Origin: CAVTWH01 sp963850915
GTDB lineage: Bacteria > Actinomycetota > Actinomycetes > Mycobacteriales > Micromonosporaceae
NCBI GenBank assembly: GCA_963850915.1
Contig: CAWKND010000014.1
Location: 496,001 to 560,000 of the forward strand
Length of the DNA: 64,000 bases
Direction: 5' to 3'
Part shown: piece after piece, positions 33,068 to 41,918 of the stretch
How positions within the stretch are numbered: the first letter of the stretch is position 1
Layout: each line of letters opens with the position of its first letter
Made by a program: the position numbers and the translations under genes
The notes under the pieces: model-generated
Told to the model about the DNA's origin: nothing
What the model saw: the letters and a program-made list of their open reading frames with translations, nothing else
Database searches by the model: none

Positions 33068-34018
33068 ATGACGACAGACACCTACGAAGTACCGCGCCAG
33101 TCCGTCCCGCGCGCCGCCGTCGGGCACCGGTCCCAGCCGAGCCGCCGCAAGGCGGAGGGTGGTCGGGTGACCGGCGCCCTCGGCCAGGTGGTGCTCATGA
33201 TCTGGGCGCTGTTCATCATCGTCCCGTTGATCTGGGTACTGCTGGCCTCGTTCAAGACCACGAACGAGATCTACAGCAGCCCGTTCACCCTTCCGCACCA
33301 CCCCTCCTTCGCGGCGTTCGGGCGGGCGTGGACCAAGGCCCACATCGGCCGGTACATGTTCAACAGCGTGGTCGTGGTGGCGTTCAGCACGTTCTTCACG
33401 ATGCTGCTCGGTGCGATGGCGGCCTACGTGATCGCCCGGTACAAATTCTTCGGCAACCGGTTCCTGTACTACTTCTTCGTCGCCGGCCTGGCATTCCCGG
33501 TGTTCCTGGCGATCGTGCCGCTGTTCTACGTGGTGAAGGACGCGGGCACGCTGCCCGTACTCGGCCCGTATGTCGGACTGAACTCGCGTGGCGGACTCGT
33601 CCTGGTCTACATCGCCTACTCGCTGCCGTTCACGGTGTTCTTCCTGACCGCGTTCTTCCGTACGCTGCCGAACTCGATCGCCGAGGCGGCGACCATGGAC
33701 GGCGCCTCGCACACCCGGCTGTTCTTCCAGGTGATGCTGCCGATGGCCCGACCGGGCATCATCAGCATCGGCATCTTCAACATCCTCGGCCAGTGGAACC
33801 AGTACCTGCTGCCGATCGTGCTGTTGCAGGGCGAGGGTGCGCAGAACAAGTGGGTACTCACCCAGGGCATCGCGGGTATCAGCGTGGCGGCCGGGTACGA
33901 GGCGGACTGGCCGGGCCTGTTCGCCGCGCTGACCATCGCGATCGTCCCGATGATCATCGTGTACGTGATCTTCCAGCGGCAGATCCAGAACGGCCTCACC
34001 GCCGGCTCGGTGAAGTAG
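33068..34018 (+). CDS. ngcG: NgcG-type sugar ABC transporter permease
   Basis: A 316-aa permease. After a 40-residue polar N-terminus comes VVLMIWALFIIVPLIWVLLA, then five further membrane spans and the EAA loop EAATMDGASHTRLFFQVMLP. The C-terminus QRQIQNGLTAGSVK is typical of CUT1 sugar permeases. Start ATG at 33068 follows GAGGATCC. It is the last gene of the murR-like - SIS - ngcEFG operon, whose transcript should end at the hairpin 34078-34131. Confidence 0.9.
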   Translation: MTTDTYEVPRQSVPRAAVGHRSQPSRRKAEGGRVTGALGQVVLMIWALFIIVPLIWVLLASFKTTNEIYSSPFTLPHHPSFAAFGRAWTKAHIGRYMFNSVVVVAFSTFFTMLLGAMAAYVIARYKFFGNRFLYYFFVAGLAFPVFLAIVPLFYVVKDAGTLPVLGPYVGLNSRGGLVLVYIAYSLPFTVFFLTAFFRTLPNSIAEAATMDGASHTRLFFQVMLPMARPGIISIGIFNILGQWNQYLLPIVLLQGEGAQNKWVLTQGIAGISVAAGYEADWPGLFAALTIAIVPMIIVYVIFQRQIQNGLTAGSVK

Positions 34019-34077
34019 GCCGTCCCCTCTACGGTCGCCCTCTTTCGTGAGCGCAGTCCCAGCGGCACCACCGCCCC

Positions 34078-34131
34078 GCCCCGACCTCATCCCTGCCGGC
34101 AACGGTGCCAAGCAGGGATGAGTGTCGGGGC
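34078..34131 (+). terminator. long hairpin after the ngc operon
   Basis: GCCCCGAC plus CTCATCCCTGC (34078-34096) pairs with GCAGGGATGAG and GTCGGGGC (34112-34131) over 19 bp with one bulged T at 34123 and a 15-base loop. It lies 60 bases after ngcG and 20 before the polymerase gene start. An ATG at 34118 is inside the right arm, which argues against using it as that gene's start. Confidence 0.7.
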
Positions 34132-34150
34132 GGTGCGGTTGAATGCGGGT

Positions 34151-35827
34151 ATGCCACTCGCCGTCGTACCCGACCACCGTCCTGGTGTGACGGCCGGCGC
34201 TGCGCGCGTCCGCGAGGTGGGTGACGACGGGCAGCCGGCCGGCCCGGTACGCCACGTGGCGGATCTGGTCGCGCTTGCCAAAGCGGAGGGCGCCGGCTCG
34301 CGGTGGCTGTGGGCCGGTGCGGGCGAGGTCTATCCGGCGCTGCTGCGGGCGGGTGCCCGGGTCGAGCGCTGCCACGACGTCGAGCTGACCGAGGTACTGC
34401 TGCTCGGCTACTCGGGTCGGTGGGGGGAGCCGAAGTCGCTGGCGGCGGCCTGGGCACGGCTGCACGGCCGGCCGGTACCCCCGGATCCGGTCCTCGCCGC
34501 GCCCACCCCGCCGGGTGCGCAGCAGGCGGTGCTCTTCGACCCGACACCGCCGGCCCTGCCGGTCGACGCCGACATCGACCCGCTCGACGCACTCGTCGAG
34601 GTCTACCGCGACCAGCTGGAGCGCATCGCCGCGACCGAGCAGCCCGGCCGGTTCCGGCTGCTGGTGGCGGCCGAGAGCGCGGGCGCGCTGATCGCGGCCG
34701 AGATGGGGCACCACGGGCTGCCCTGGCGCGCCGACGTGCACGACGACATCCTGCGCGAGCTGCTCGGTGAGGTGTCCCCGATGGGGCCGCCGCGCCGGCT
34801 CGCCGAGTTGACCGCGCAGATCGCCGAAGCCCTTGGCGGGCAACGGATCCACCCCGAGTCGCCGGCCGAGGTGGTACGCGCGCTGGCCCGGGTCGGGATC
34901 ACGGTACCCAACGCGCGGGCCTGGATACTGCGCCAGGTCGAGCACCCGGTGGTACCGCTGCTGCTGGAGCACAAGGAGCTCTACCGGATCTGGGTCGCGC
35001 ACGGCTGGGCCTGGCGGGCGCAGTGGGTACGCGACGGGCGGTTCCACGCCGAGTACGTACCCGGCGGCGTGGTCACCGGGCGCTGGGCCACCCGGGGCGG
35101 TGGGGCACTGCAGATCCCGCGAGCCGTGCGTCGAGCGGTGTGCGCCGATCCGGGCTGGAAACTGGTGGTCGCCGACGCCGGCCAGTTGGAGCCGCGCATC
35201 CTGGCCGCCGTCTCCGGTGACCCGCGGATGTCCCGGGCGGCCGGGGCCGGCGACATGTACGCGGCACTGGCCACCGAGGCGTTCGGCGGCGACCGGGCGA
35301 AGGCGAAGGTGGCGCTGCTCGGCGCCATGTACGGGCAGACCGGTGGCGCCGCCGCGCCGGCCCTGGCGACGCTGCGCAACTCCTACCCGACGGCACTGTC
35401 CTATGTGGAGCGGGCCGCCCGCACAGGTGAAGGCGGTGGACTGGTCCGCTCCTGGCTCGGTCGTACCTGCCCGCCGTCCAGCTCCGCCTTCCAGGACTTC
35501 TCCGAGCAGGACGGGGTACGGGCCACCGGGGCACGGGAACGCGCCCGGGGCCGGTTCACCCGCAACTTCGTCATCCAGGCCACCGCCGCCGAGTGGGCCT
35601 CCTCGCTGATGGCGCTGTTGCGCCCACACCTGCCGGCACTCGGTGCCGAACTGGTCTTCTTCCAGCACGACGAGGTCATCGTGCACTGCCCCGAACAGGT
35701 GGCCGCGCAGGTGGGTGCGGCGGTCGAGAAGGCCGGCGAGCAGGCCCGGCGGCTGCTGTTCGGCGACGGCCCGGTGCGGCTACCGCTGGGGGTACACGTG
35801 GTCGACAACTACGCCGAAGCGAAGTAG
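34151..35827 (+). CDS. bifunctional 3'-5' exonuclease / DNA polymerase (Pol I-like)
   Basis: A 558-aa family A polymerase of the actinobacterial type that lacks the 5' nuclease. Motif A is VVADAGQLEPRILAAVSGD, motif B is DRAKAKVALLGAMYGQTGG and motif C is VFFQHDEVIVHCP with the catalytic His-Asp. The N-terminal 180 residues form a degraded exonuclease-like domain with Pro-rich breaks. Compared with Pol I, motif B has LLG in place of the usual FG, typical of this side branch. ATG 34151 (MPLAVVPDHRP) matches the family start. Likely a repair polymerase; role unproven. It overlaps the convergent Nudix gene by 19 bases. Confidence 0.88.
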   Translation: MPLAVVPDHRPGVTAGAARVREVGDDGQPAGPVRHVADLVALAKAEGAGSRWLWAGAGEVYPALLRAGARVERCHDVELTEVLLLGYSGRWGEPKSLAAAWARLHGRPVPPDPVLAAPTPPGAQQAVLFDPTPPALPVDADIDPLDALVEVYRDQLERIAATEQPGRFRLLVAAESAGALIAAEMGHHGLPWRADVHDDILRELLGEVSPMGPPRRLAELTAQIAEALGGQRIHPESPAEVVRALARVGITVPNARAWILRQVEHPVVPLLLEHKELYRIWVAHGWAWRAQWVRDGRFHAEYVPGGVVTGRWATRGGGALQIPRAVRRAVCADPGWKLVVADAGQLEPRILAAVSGDPRMSRAAGAGDMYAALATEAFGGDRAKAKVALLGAMYGQTGGAAAPALATLRNSYPTALSYVERAARTGEGGGLVRSWLGRTCPPSSSAFQDFSEQDGVRATGARERARGRFTRNFVIQATAAEWASSLMALLRPHLPALGAELVFFQHDEVIVHCPEQVAAQVGAAVEKAGEQARRLLFGDGPVRLPLGVHVVDNYAEAK

Positions 35828-36342
35828 GTGCGTACAGCTGCCTCGTGGGTGGGGAAGGCCAAAGGTGCCGGTTGGGTGATGACCAGCCACTCGGTCGCCT
35901 CCTCGGTGGGGGTCGACGGCGGCAGGTCGGCCGCGTCGCGGACAGGCAGCAGGCCGAAGATGAGCAGCGACATGCCGGGGGTACTGGCCACCGATACCAG
36001 GCTCACGTCGTCGGCGTCGGCGAGCAGGCCGGTCTCCTCGCGCAGCTCGCGTACCGTCGCCTCCTGCCAGCTCTCGCCGGTCTCGATGAAACCGCCGGGC
36101 AGTGCCAGCAAGCCACGCCCCGGCTCGATGTCCCGGCGTACCACGACCAGGCCGACCCGCCCGTCCGGCTGGCGTACCTGTAGCAGTGCCACGGCCACCG
36201 GGATCGGGTTGCTCCAGGTGATCTCTTCGCACTGCACGCAGGTACGCGGCCAGCCGACGCCGGCGGGGTACGCGGTGCCGCAGTAGGAGCAGTGCGAGTG
36301 CTGCAGGAGGGTGGTCTTCTGCCAACTGGCCGGGGTGGTCAT
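35809..36342 (-). CDS. Nudix hydrolase with N-terminal zinc ribbon
   Basis: A 177-aa pyrophosphohydrolase. A zinc ribbon (CSYCG near residue 18 and CVQCEE near 35) is followed by the Nudix box GGFIETGESWQEATVREL followed by REETGL, complete with the metal-binding REEtG core. The zinc ribbon plus Nudix order recalls NudC-like NADH pyrophosphatases, but the protein is shorter and lacks the SQPWPFPxS motif, so the substrate is open. It converges on the polymerase gene with a 19-base overlap. Confidence 0.87.
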   Translation of the reverse strand: MTTPASWQKTTLLQHSHCSYCGTAYPAGVGWPRTCVQCEEITWSNPIPVAVALLQVRQPDGRVGLVVVRRDIEPGRGLLALPGGFIETGESWQEATVRELREETGLLADADDVSLVSVASTPGMSLLIFGLLPVRDAADLPPSTPTEEATEWLVITQPAPLAFPTHEAAVRTYFASA

Positions 36343-36505
36343 GTCCGGAGCCTAGCGCCGGCCGGGTTGGTCGCGTCCGGAGCCCGGCGCCGGCCGGAGT
36401 GGTCCTGCCCGGAGCCGGCGACCCGCCGCACAGACGCTTGACGGGGCCTGGGACACCGGGGAAGCATGGGCCCGACCCGTCGAGTCCGGGAGGGACAGCA
36501 CAACC

Positions 36506-37063
36506 GTGGTCGCGGCAATCGTGCTCGCCGCCGGTGGTGGCGAGCGCTTCGGTGGAGCCAGGGCGTTGGCCCGCGTGGGTGGCGAGCTGCTCGTTGACCG
36601 GGCGGTCGCGGCGGCCCACGCGGCAGGCTGCGCGCCGGTGGTGGTGGTACTCGGCATGGCTGACGCGGACGTGCGCGCGCAGGCGAGGCTGGACGGGGTA
36701 CGCGTGCTGGTGAACCCGTCCTGGCGTACCGGCTCCGGCTCGTCGCTGCGGGTCGGGCTGGAAGCCTTGCAGGACAACGAGTGCCAGGCTGCTGTGCTGC
36801 TCGTGGTGGAGACGCCCGGGGTGACCGGGGCGGCCGTCAGCCGGCTGGTGGACGGCGCGGGTGGCAAGTCACTGTGCGCGGCCAGCTATGGCGGGCGGCG
36901 GGGATATCCGGTACTGCTCGGCCGCGACCACTGGGCCGGGGTGGCGGTACTGGCCAGCGGGGATGTCGCCGAGCGGGCCTACCTGACCGCCCATACCGAC
37001 CTGCTGTCCCTGGTGCCCTGCGACGACGTGGCCGACGGCAGCGAGCACACGCCGGCCGGGTGA
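36506..37063 (+). CDS. MobA/MocA-like nucleotidyltransferase
   Basis: A 185-aa protein of the NTP-transferase fold used for molybdenum-cofactor cytidylyl/guanylyl transfer. It starts VAAIVLAAGGGERFGGARAL, where the family Lys of the GRPKAL segment is Arg, and continues with VLVNPSWRTGSGSSLRVGLE, LVVETPGVT, GYPVLLGRDHW and a C-terminal GDVAERAYLTAH. No other molybdenum genes are nearby. GTG at 36506 has GGGAGGGA upstream. It is convergent with the DUF457-like gene (4-base gap). Confidence 0.75.
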   Translation: MVAAIVLAAGGGERFGGARALARVGGELLVDRAVAAAHAAGCAPVVVVLGMADADVRAQARLDGVRVLVNPSWRTGSGSSLRVGLEALQDNECQAAVLLVVETPGVTGAAVSRLVDGAGGKSLCAASYGGRRGYPVLLGRDHWAGVAVLASGDVAERAYLTAHTDLLSLVPCDDVADGSEHTPAG

Positions 37064-37067
37064 CCCG

Positions 37068-37877
37068 CTAGAACTCGAGGTTGTAGCGCGCCAGCAGCTG
37101 TGGTGCGAGCAGTGCGAAGCCGGCCGCGAACGAGATGACCACGAACGCCGTGCGCAGGCCGTAGACCTCGAACCGGCCGCCGACCGCGACGGAGATGCGG
37201 TCCGGGATGCCGATCGGTCGCCACATCCGCCGGCCCAGCGGGATCGGCCACAGCGCCGGGCAGCCGTGTGGGGTGAGCATGTCGCCCAGCAGGTGCACCA
37301 CGCCGCCGACGCCCAGGGCGATGCCCAGGACGGGGTAGCCGCGGTCGCCGGGGAGCCGCTCGAAGGCCCAGTACGCGGCCGCGCCCGCGCTGATCGTCAC
37401 GATGACGAAGCCGGCCCGGTGCGACCACCGTACGAACAGTCCGCGCAGCGCCATCGCGAAGGTGACGAACAGCAGCGGGATCACCGCCCGCTTGCCGAAG
37501 TGCAGGCACAGCTGGAAGACGCCGAACCCGACCAGCAGGTTGAACGGCAGCGTGTGGGTGAAGGTGCGGTGCCCGTTGTGCAGGTGCGGGTCGCGGCGGG
37601 TACGGGTGAGGTTGTAGATGCCCAGCGACAGCTTCTCCAGGCACTCGGCCACGAACAGCGAGACCACGCCGAAGGTGTGTGCCACCGTCGCGCCACCCCG
37701 GTTACGGGTGACCCGGCCGGACATGTCCAGGTCGGGGAGGAGGGCGCCGCCGGCACACATGGCCGTACCCACGGCGAGCTGTACCGGGTGCTGGTGGTAG
37801 TCGAGGAGCTGATCGGCCAGGTACGAGCCGGCGAGCCAGACAGCCGCGCCGGACAGCGCGTGCGACGGTCCCATCAT
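37068..37877 (-). CDS. metal-dependent membrane hydrolase (YdjM/DUF457-like)
   Basis: A 269-aa membrane protein with about five hydrophobic spans. It carries the conserved histidines of the YdjM/LrgB-unrelated DUF457 group: MGPSHALSGAAVW at the N-terminus, LLPDLDMSG, HNGHRTFTHTL and VHLLGDMLTPHG. Members are predicted metal-dependent phospholipid or peptide hydrolases; activity is unproven. The start is set at the MMGPSHALSG codons (37877 or 37874), since the upstream open frame is Arg/Pro-rich and unlike the family. Confidence 0.8.
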   Translation of the reverse strand: MMGPSHALSGAAVWLAGSYLADQLLDYHQHPVQLAVGTAMCAGGALLPDLDMSGRVTRNRGGATVAHTFGVVSLFVAECLEKLSLGIYNLTRTRRDPHLHNGHRTFTHTLPFNLLVGFGVFQLCLHFGKRAVIPLLFVTFAMALRGLFVRWSHRAGFVIVTISAGAAAYWAFERLPGDRGYPVLGIALGVGGVVHLLGDMLTPHGCPALWPIPLGRRMWRPIGIPDRISVAVGGRFEVYGLRTAFVVISFAAGFALLAPQLLARYNLEF

Positions 37878-38045
37878 CTGCGGTGGCACTCCCGGGGTCG
37901 GCGCGCTGGCGTCAACTGGCGCCCGCGTGGACGACTCCACTGTCGCAGGCGCGGGCAAACGGGTACCAGCATGTCCGAAGTGGAAACAGCGGCAGCGGGC
38001 GGGTCGCCGTCGGTCGGCGACCCGCCCGTTCACCCCGCCGGTGCG

Positions 38046-38555
38046 CTACCAGCCGCGCCGCCCCCACGGCGGGCCGCCGCGCCAGTCGCCGCCGTCCCAG
38101 CCGCTACCGGCCGGGCCGCCGCTGTTGGCCATCCCGCGCCCCCACGGGCCGCGGCCCCACGGTGCGTGCCGGTGCCGCCAGTGCCGCATCAGCCCGAAGG
38201 TGAGGAACAGCAGCGGGATCAGCGGCCAGAAGAAGTGCGCGCCGGAGAGTACCCACGCGCCGACCAGCAGCCCGGCCAGTGCCAGCGTCCCCGCGCTGTG
38301 TACCCGCAGCCGGTGCCGGAAGATGGCAGCCATCTCAGGCGTGTCCAGCAGCGCCCGGCGCCCGCCGTCCGGCAGGTCCTGGGTGAGCGGACCCAACTCG
38401 TCCCGGAACCGGCTGGCGTAGAGCTTCGCCAGCCGCTCGTCCCCCTCTTCCAGGTTCAGCCGCCCCTCGGTGACCGCCGCCCGCAGGATCGTGGCGACCT
38501 GCTCGCGCTCGTCATCCGAGGCCCGCATCCGCCCCGGACCGTCCCCCTGCGTCAT
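38046..38555 (-). CDS. DUF1707 and 2TM-domain protein
   Basis: A 169-aa protein. Residues about 10-62 form a DUF1707 domain (RASDDEREQVATILRAAVTE, GRLNLEEGDERLAKLYAS), a short acidic module common in actinobacterial membrane proteins. Two close transmembrane spans follow (AGTLALAGLLVGAWVLSG; WPLIPLLFLTFGLMRHW). The tail is rich in Trp, Gly and Arg (HAPWGRGPWGRG and onward). It is divergent from the histidine-kinase gene, whose N-terminus has a similar Trp/Gly-rich tract, suggesting a functional link to that sensor system (inference). Confidence 0.82.
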   Translation of the reverse strand: MTQGDGPGRMRASDDEREQVATILRAAVTEGRLNLEEGDERLAKLYASRFRDELGPLTQDLPDGGRRALLDTPEMAAIFRHRLRVHSAGTLALAGLLVGAWVLSGAHFFWPLIPLLFLTFGLMRHWRHRHAPWGRGPWGRGMANSGGPAGSGWDGGDWRGGPPWGRRGW

Positions 38556-38786
38556 CACACGCCTCCTCGTCTCCGGTTCCGGCTGTGCCGGCCGGGTCTG
38601 TACCGCGGCCCTCAGTGCGGCCGGTCTCCAGCGTGCGCGCCGCAGCGCGGTACGTCGTCGGCCGGCTGCCGGCTGTTGTCCGTCGCCCGGGGGCGTACCC
38701 GCGGCGGGTGGGTACTCCCACGGGCGTACCCGGGGGTGTCCGCCGCGCTGACGCGGGCACGGGGCGTGCTGACTACCGTGGGCAGC

Positions 38787-40106
38787 GTGCCGACGACACC
38801 GTCCGAACCAGCAGCGCCCGCAGCGGGTGCGCCCCCGTGGGGGCACGGGCCGCCGTGGGCGCCGGGCGGCCCCTGGGGGCGTGGCGGTAGCGGGCGCGGT
38901 GGGCGCGATTCGGGACGGCGGAGTCGGGGGCGGCGGCTGGCGCTGTTCGTGGCGTTCGTGCAGGTGGTCGGTACGTTCATCGCCACCCGGCACGATCAGG
39001 GGTTGGTACGCCCGCTGGGCTGGCTGGGGTACGGGCTGCTGGTCGCGAGCGCGCTGGCACTCGCGCCGCGCCGCCGGTACCGGATCGCTTCGATGGTCGT
39101 GGTTGTCGCCCTGACCCTGACCTACTACCTGCTGGCGTTCCCCGGCGGCCCGTTCTTCCTGGCGGCCTTCCTGGCGCTGGCCGGCGGCATCATCGCCGGC
39201 AAGCGGCCGGCCACCTGGGTGGTGGCCGGCCTGGGGTACGCGGTGGTGGCACTGGTCGGCTCGGTCGACGGGAAATTCATCTACGCCGGGTACGCCGTGC
39301 CCAACCCGAGCCTCGGCGGGCTGATCGCGCTGGGCGCCTGGATCCTGCTCACGCTCGCCATCGCCGAGGCGTTCCGCAACCGGGCCAGCGCGCTGGCCGA
39401 GATCGGGCGTACCCGCGCCGAACAGGCCCGGGCCCGAACCGAGCAGCAGCGCCGGCAGACCAGCGACGAGCGGCTGCGCATCGCCCAGGAGCTGCACGAC
39501 GTGGTGGGGCACCACCTGTCGCTGATCAACGTGCAGGCAGGTGTGGGGCTGCACCTGATGGACGACCGTCCGGAGCAGGCCCGGGTGGCGCTGACGACGA
39601 TCAAGGCGGCGAGCTCCGAGGCGCTCGCCGAGGTACGCGCCGTACTCGGGCTGCTGCGCGCCGAGGAGGGCGAGCAGGCGCCCCGGGCCCCCGCACCCAG
39701 CCTGGCCAACCTGTCGGTACTCCTGGACAGCTCCGGTGCCCGGCTGGTGACCCAGGGCACGGAGCGGCCGCTGCCGCCGGAGGTGGACCGGGCCGGGTAC
39801 CGCATCGTGCGTGAGGCATTGACGAATGTGCGCCGGCACGCGGGGGACGGGGCCACGGCAACGGTCACCATCGGGTACCTGCCCGGCGAGCTGTCCGTGG
39901 TCGTCGCGGATGACGGTACCGGCGCCACCGGTGCACCGGCTGACGGCAACGGGCTGGCCGGCATGCGGGCCCGGGCAGAGGCGTTGGGCGGCACACTGAG
40001 CGCGGGCTCGGTACCCACCGGCGGTTTCCAGGTGGCTGCCCGGCTCCCGCTGCCATCTTTGGTCGAGCCGGCGGTCGTGGATGAAGAGGCTGGGGAGGCG
40101 TCGTGA
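38787..40106 (+). CDS. two-component sensor histidine kinase (HisKA_3)
   Basis: A 439-aa membrane kinase of the NarX/DesK type. After a Pro/Gly/Trp-rich N-terminus (PPWGHGPPWAPGGPWGRGG) come five or six membrane spans, a coiled-coil linker (SALAEIGRTRAEQARARTEQ), and the phosphoacceptor helix ERLRIAQELHDVVGHHLSLI with the His near residue 237. The ATPase domain has IVREALTNVRRHA and NGLAGMRARAEALGG. GTGs at 38766, 38778 and 38787 are all possible starts; 38787 is a guess. The stop overlaps the response-regulator start (GTGA). Confidence 0.9.
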   Translation: MPTTPSEPAAPAAGAPPWGHGPPWAPGGPWGRGGSGRGGRDSGRRSRGRRLALFVAFVQVVGTFIATRHDQGLVRPLGWLGYGLLVASALALAPRRRYRIASMVVVVALTLTYYLLAFPGGPFFLAAFLALAGGIIAGKRPATWVVAGLGYAVVALVGSVDGKFIYAGYAVPNPSLGGLIALGAWILLTLAIAEAFRNRASALAEIGRTRAEQARARTEQQRRQTSDERLRIAQELHDVVGHHLSLINVQAGVGLHLMDDRPEQARVALTTIKAASSEALAEVRAVLGLLRAEEGEQAPRAPAPSLANLSVLLDSSGARLVTQGTERPLPPEVDRAGYRIVREALTNVRRHAGDGATATVTIGYLPGELSVVVADDGTGATGAPADGNGLAGMRARAEALGGTLSAGSVPTGGFQVAARLPLPSLVEPAVVDEEAGEAS

Positions 40107-40768
40107 TCAGGGTGCTGCTGGCGGACGATCAGGCGCTGGTACGCGCCGGGTTCCGGGCGCTACTGGATGCCCAGGACGACATCGAGGTGGTGGGCGAGGC
40201 CTCGGACGGTGCGCAGGCGGTACGGCTGGCGGCGGGTACCCGCCCCGACGTGATCCTGATGGACATCCGGATGCCCGGTGTCGACGGGCTGGAGGCCACC
40301 CGCCGCATCGCCGCCGACCCGGCCCTGGCCGATCTCAAAGTGATCATCCTGACCACGTTCGACCTCGACGAGTACGTTTTCGAGGCACTGCGGGTGGGTG
40401 CCAGCGGCTTTCTGGTCAAGGACACCGAGCCGGCCGAGCTGCTGCGCGGGCTACGCGCGGTGGCCGGTGGGGATGCGCTGCTCTCGCCTGGGGTGACCCG
40501 CCGGTTGATCGCCGAGTTCGCCTCCCGCGCCCGCGCGCCGCGCAGCCCGCAGGCCATCGCGGTACTGACCGAGCGGGAGCGCGAGGTGATGGCGCTGGTC
40601 GGCGAGGGGCTGTCGAACGAGGAGATCGCCGAGCGGTTGGTGGTCAGCCCGGCGACCGCGAAGACACACGTGAGCCGAGCGATGATCAAGCTCGGGGCGC
40701 GGGACCGGGCACAGTTGGTGGTGTTCGCGTACGAGGCCGGACTGGTACGCCCGGGTTGGCTCGGCTAG
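40103..40768 (+). CDS. NarL/FixJ-family response regulator
   Basis: A 221-aa regulator. The receiver domain has VLLADDQALVRAGF, the phosphoacceptor Asp in PDVILMDIRMPG (near residue 53), Thr in IILTTFDLDEYV and Lys in GFLVKDTEPAELL. The C-terminal LuxR helix-turn-helix reads LTEREREVMALVGEGLSNEE and IAERLVVSPATAKTHVSRAM. It is the partner of the kinase encoded immediately upstream with a 4-bp overlap. Targets are unknown; the DUF1707 gene upstream is a reasonable candidate. Confidence 0.93.
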   Translation: MIRVLLADDQALVRAGFRALLDAQDDIEVVGEASDGAQAVRLAAGTRPDVILMDIRMPGVDGLEATRRIAADPALADLKVIILTTFDLDEYVFEALRVGASGFLVKDTEPAELLRGLRAVAGGDALLSPGVTRRLIAEFASRARAPRSPQAIAVLTEREREVMALVGEGLSNEEIAERLVVSPATAKTHVSRAMIKLGARDRAQLVVFAYEAGLVRPGWLG

Positions 40769-40799
40769 CTTCGCCGGCCGGTCGGGTGCCGCTCGCGGC

Positions 40800-41900
40800 T
40801 CAGGTGTAGCACTTCCAGGGCAGCTGGTCGGTACCGACGGCAGCCGTGTAGGCCGTCTTGTCGCCGTACTGCCAGCGGCACACGCCGTTGGGTGCGATGA
40901 CGGCATTGTTGGTGTGGTGGTTGGCGGTGCAGGTCCAGCCGCCGGTGGTGGCGAAGTACGCGGTCGCGCCGGCCTGCCAGGTCTTGCTGCAGAAGTCGTT
41001 GAGCGTGCCCGGGCCGTTGATCGAGCCGAGCAGCCGCGGTGCGGGCTTGGTGGCCGGCGGCTTGGTCGACACGGTAGGGCTGGGCGTTGCCGACGGTGTC
41101 GGACTCGGGGTCGGGCTCGTGGTCGCGGCGACCGAGGCGGGCTGCGGCTTCGGCGGCGTGGCCTTGGGCCGGTCGGTGGTCAACCCCATGCCCATCACGG
41201 CAACAACGGCGATGGTACCGATGCCCAGCAGCGCTGCGACGAACAGCAGCATGCCGCGCTCGGTCGCGGAGAGCTTCTCGGTGGGGTCCGGCCGGCCGGA
41301 CGGATTCGTCTTGGGCTCGGGCAGGTCCTCGACATCGATCTTGCCGGTGAGGAAGGCCGGCAGCACCATGGTCGCGTCGTGCAGCGAGCCGTAGTCCGGT
41401 GGTACCCGCGGCGGTGGCGCCTCGCGGCCGACCAACTCGGCACCGCCGGACACCGGGCTCGCTGACACCGGGCTTGCCGACACCGGGCTTGCCGACACCG
41501 GCGTTGCGGACACCGGGCTTGCCGACACCGGCGTTGCCGACACCGGGACGGCCGGCAGGACGGACGGGGCGGGCACGACGGGGGCGGGCACTGGGGGGGC
41601 GGGCACCGTGGGTGCAGGCACCGTGGGGGACAGAACGGCAGGCGGCGGGCCGGCGGGTCCGGGGTAGAGCGTGTCGGGGAACACCGGCTCGGGCATGAGC
41701 GCCGACGCCCCGTTCGCCGATGCCCCGTTCGCCGGCGGTGCGGCGGCCGGCGGAGCGGCGAGGCTCGGGTACTCGCCGGTCAGGTCGGGTGCGGCGTGCC
41801 GTGGTCGGGATGGTTGCGGCGCGTCCGGGTCGGTGCGCTGGGCCGGTACGCGCGGGGTGGCCTGCACCTGTTCGGTGGCCCCGTCCGGGTGTACCAACAC
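40800..41900 (-). CDS. Pro/Ser-rich single-span protein with Cys-containing outer domain
   Basis: A 366-aa protein of unknown family. The first 230 residues are cytosolic, low-complexity and Pro/Ala/Ser-rich. They include about seven PVSAS/PVSAT repeats encoded by a 15-base unit around 41450-41545. A transmembrane span (GMLLFVAALLGIGTIAVVAV) follows, then a Thr/Pro linker and a 75-residue outer domain with four cysteines (DFCSKTW, GWTCTA, GVCRWQY, PWKCYT), probably two disulfides. GTG at 41900 has AAGGGAG upstream. It follows the kinase gene 177 bases downstream, so it may be a kinase-linked surface protein. Confidence 0.7.
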   Translation of the reverse strand: MLVHPDGATEQVQATPRVPAQRTDPDAPQPSRPRHAAPDLTGEYPSLAAPPAAAPPANGASANGASALMPEPVFPDTLYPGPAGPPPAVLSPTVPAPTVPAPPVPAPVVPAPSVLPAVPVSATPVSASPVSATPVSASPVSASPVSASPVSGGAELVGREAPPPRVPPDYGSLHDATMVLPAFLTGKIDVEDLPEPKTNPSGRPDPTEKLSATERGMLLFVAALLGIGTIAVVAVMGMGLTTDRPKATPPKPQPASVAATTSPTPSPTPSATPSPTVSTKPPATKPAPRLLGSINGPGTLNDFCSKTWQAGATAYFATTGGWTCTANHHTNNAVIAPNGVCRWQYGDKTAYTAAVGTDQLPWKCYT

Positions 41901-41918
41901 CGCACTCCCTTCAGCACG

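Noticed and set aside
34118..34150. Earlier ATG for the polymerase gene
   Set aside because: The codon sits inside the right arm of the hairpin 34078-34131, has a ribosome site too close, and adds residues not seen in the family.
33020..35686. 888-codon minus-strand open frame
   Set aside because: Shadow of ngcG and the polymerase gene; its composition (His/Asp/Arg runs) is typical of antisense frames here.
41450..41545. Direct repeats resembling a CRISPR array
   Set aside because: Units are 15 bases without unique spacers and encode in-frame PVSAS repeats of a protein.
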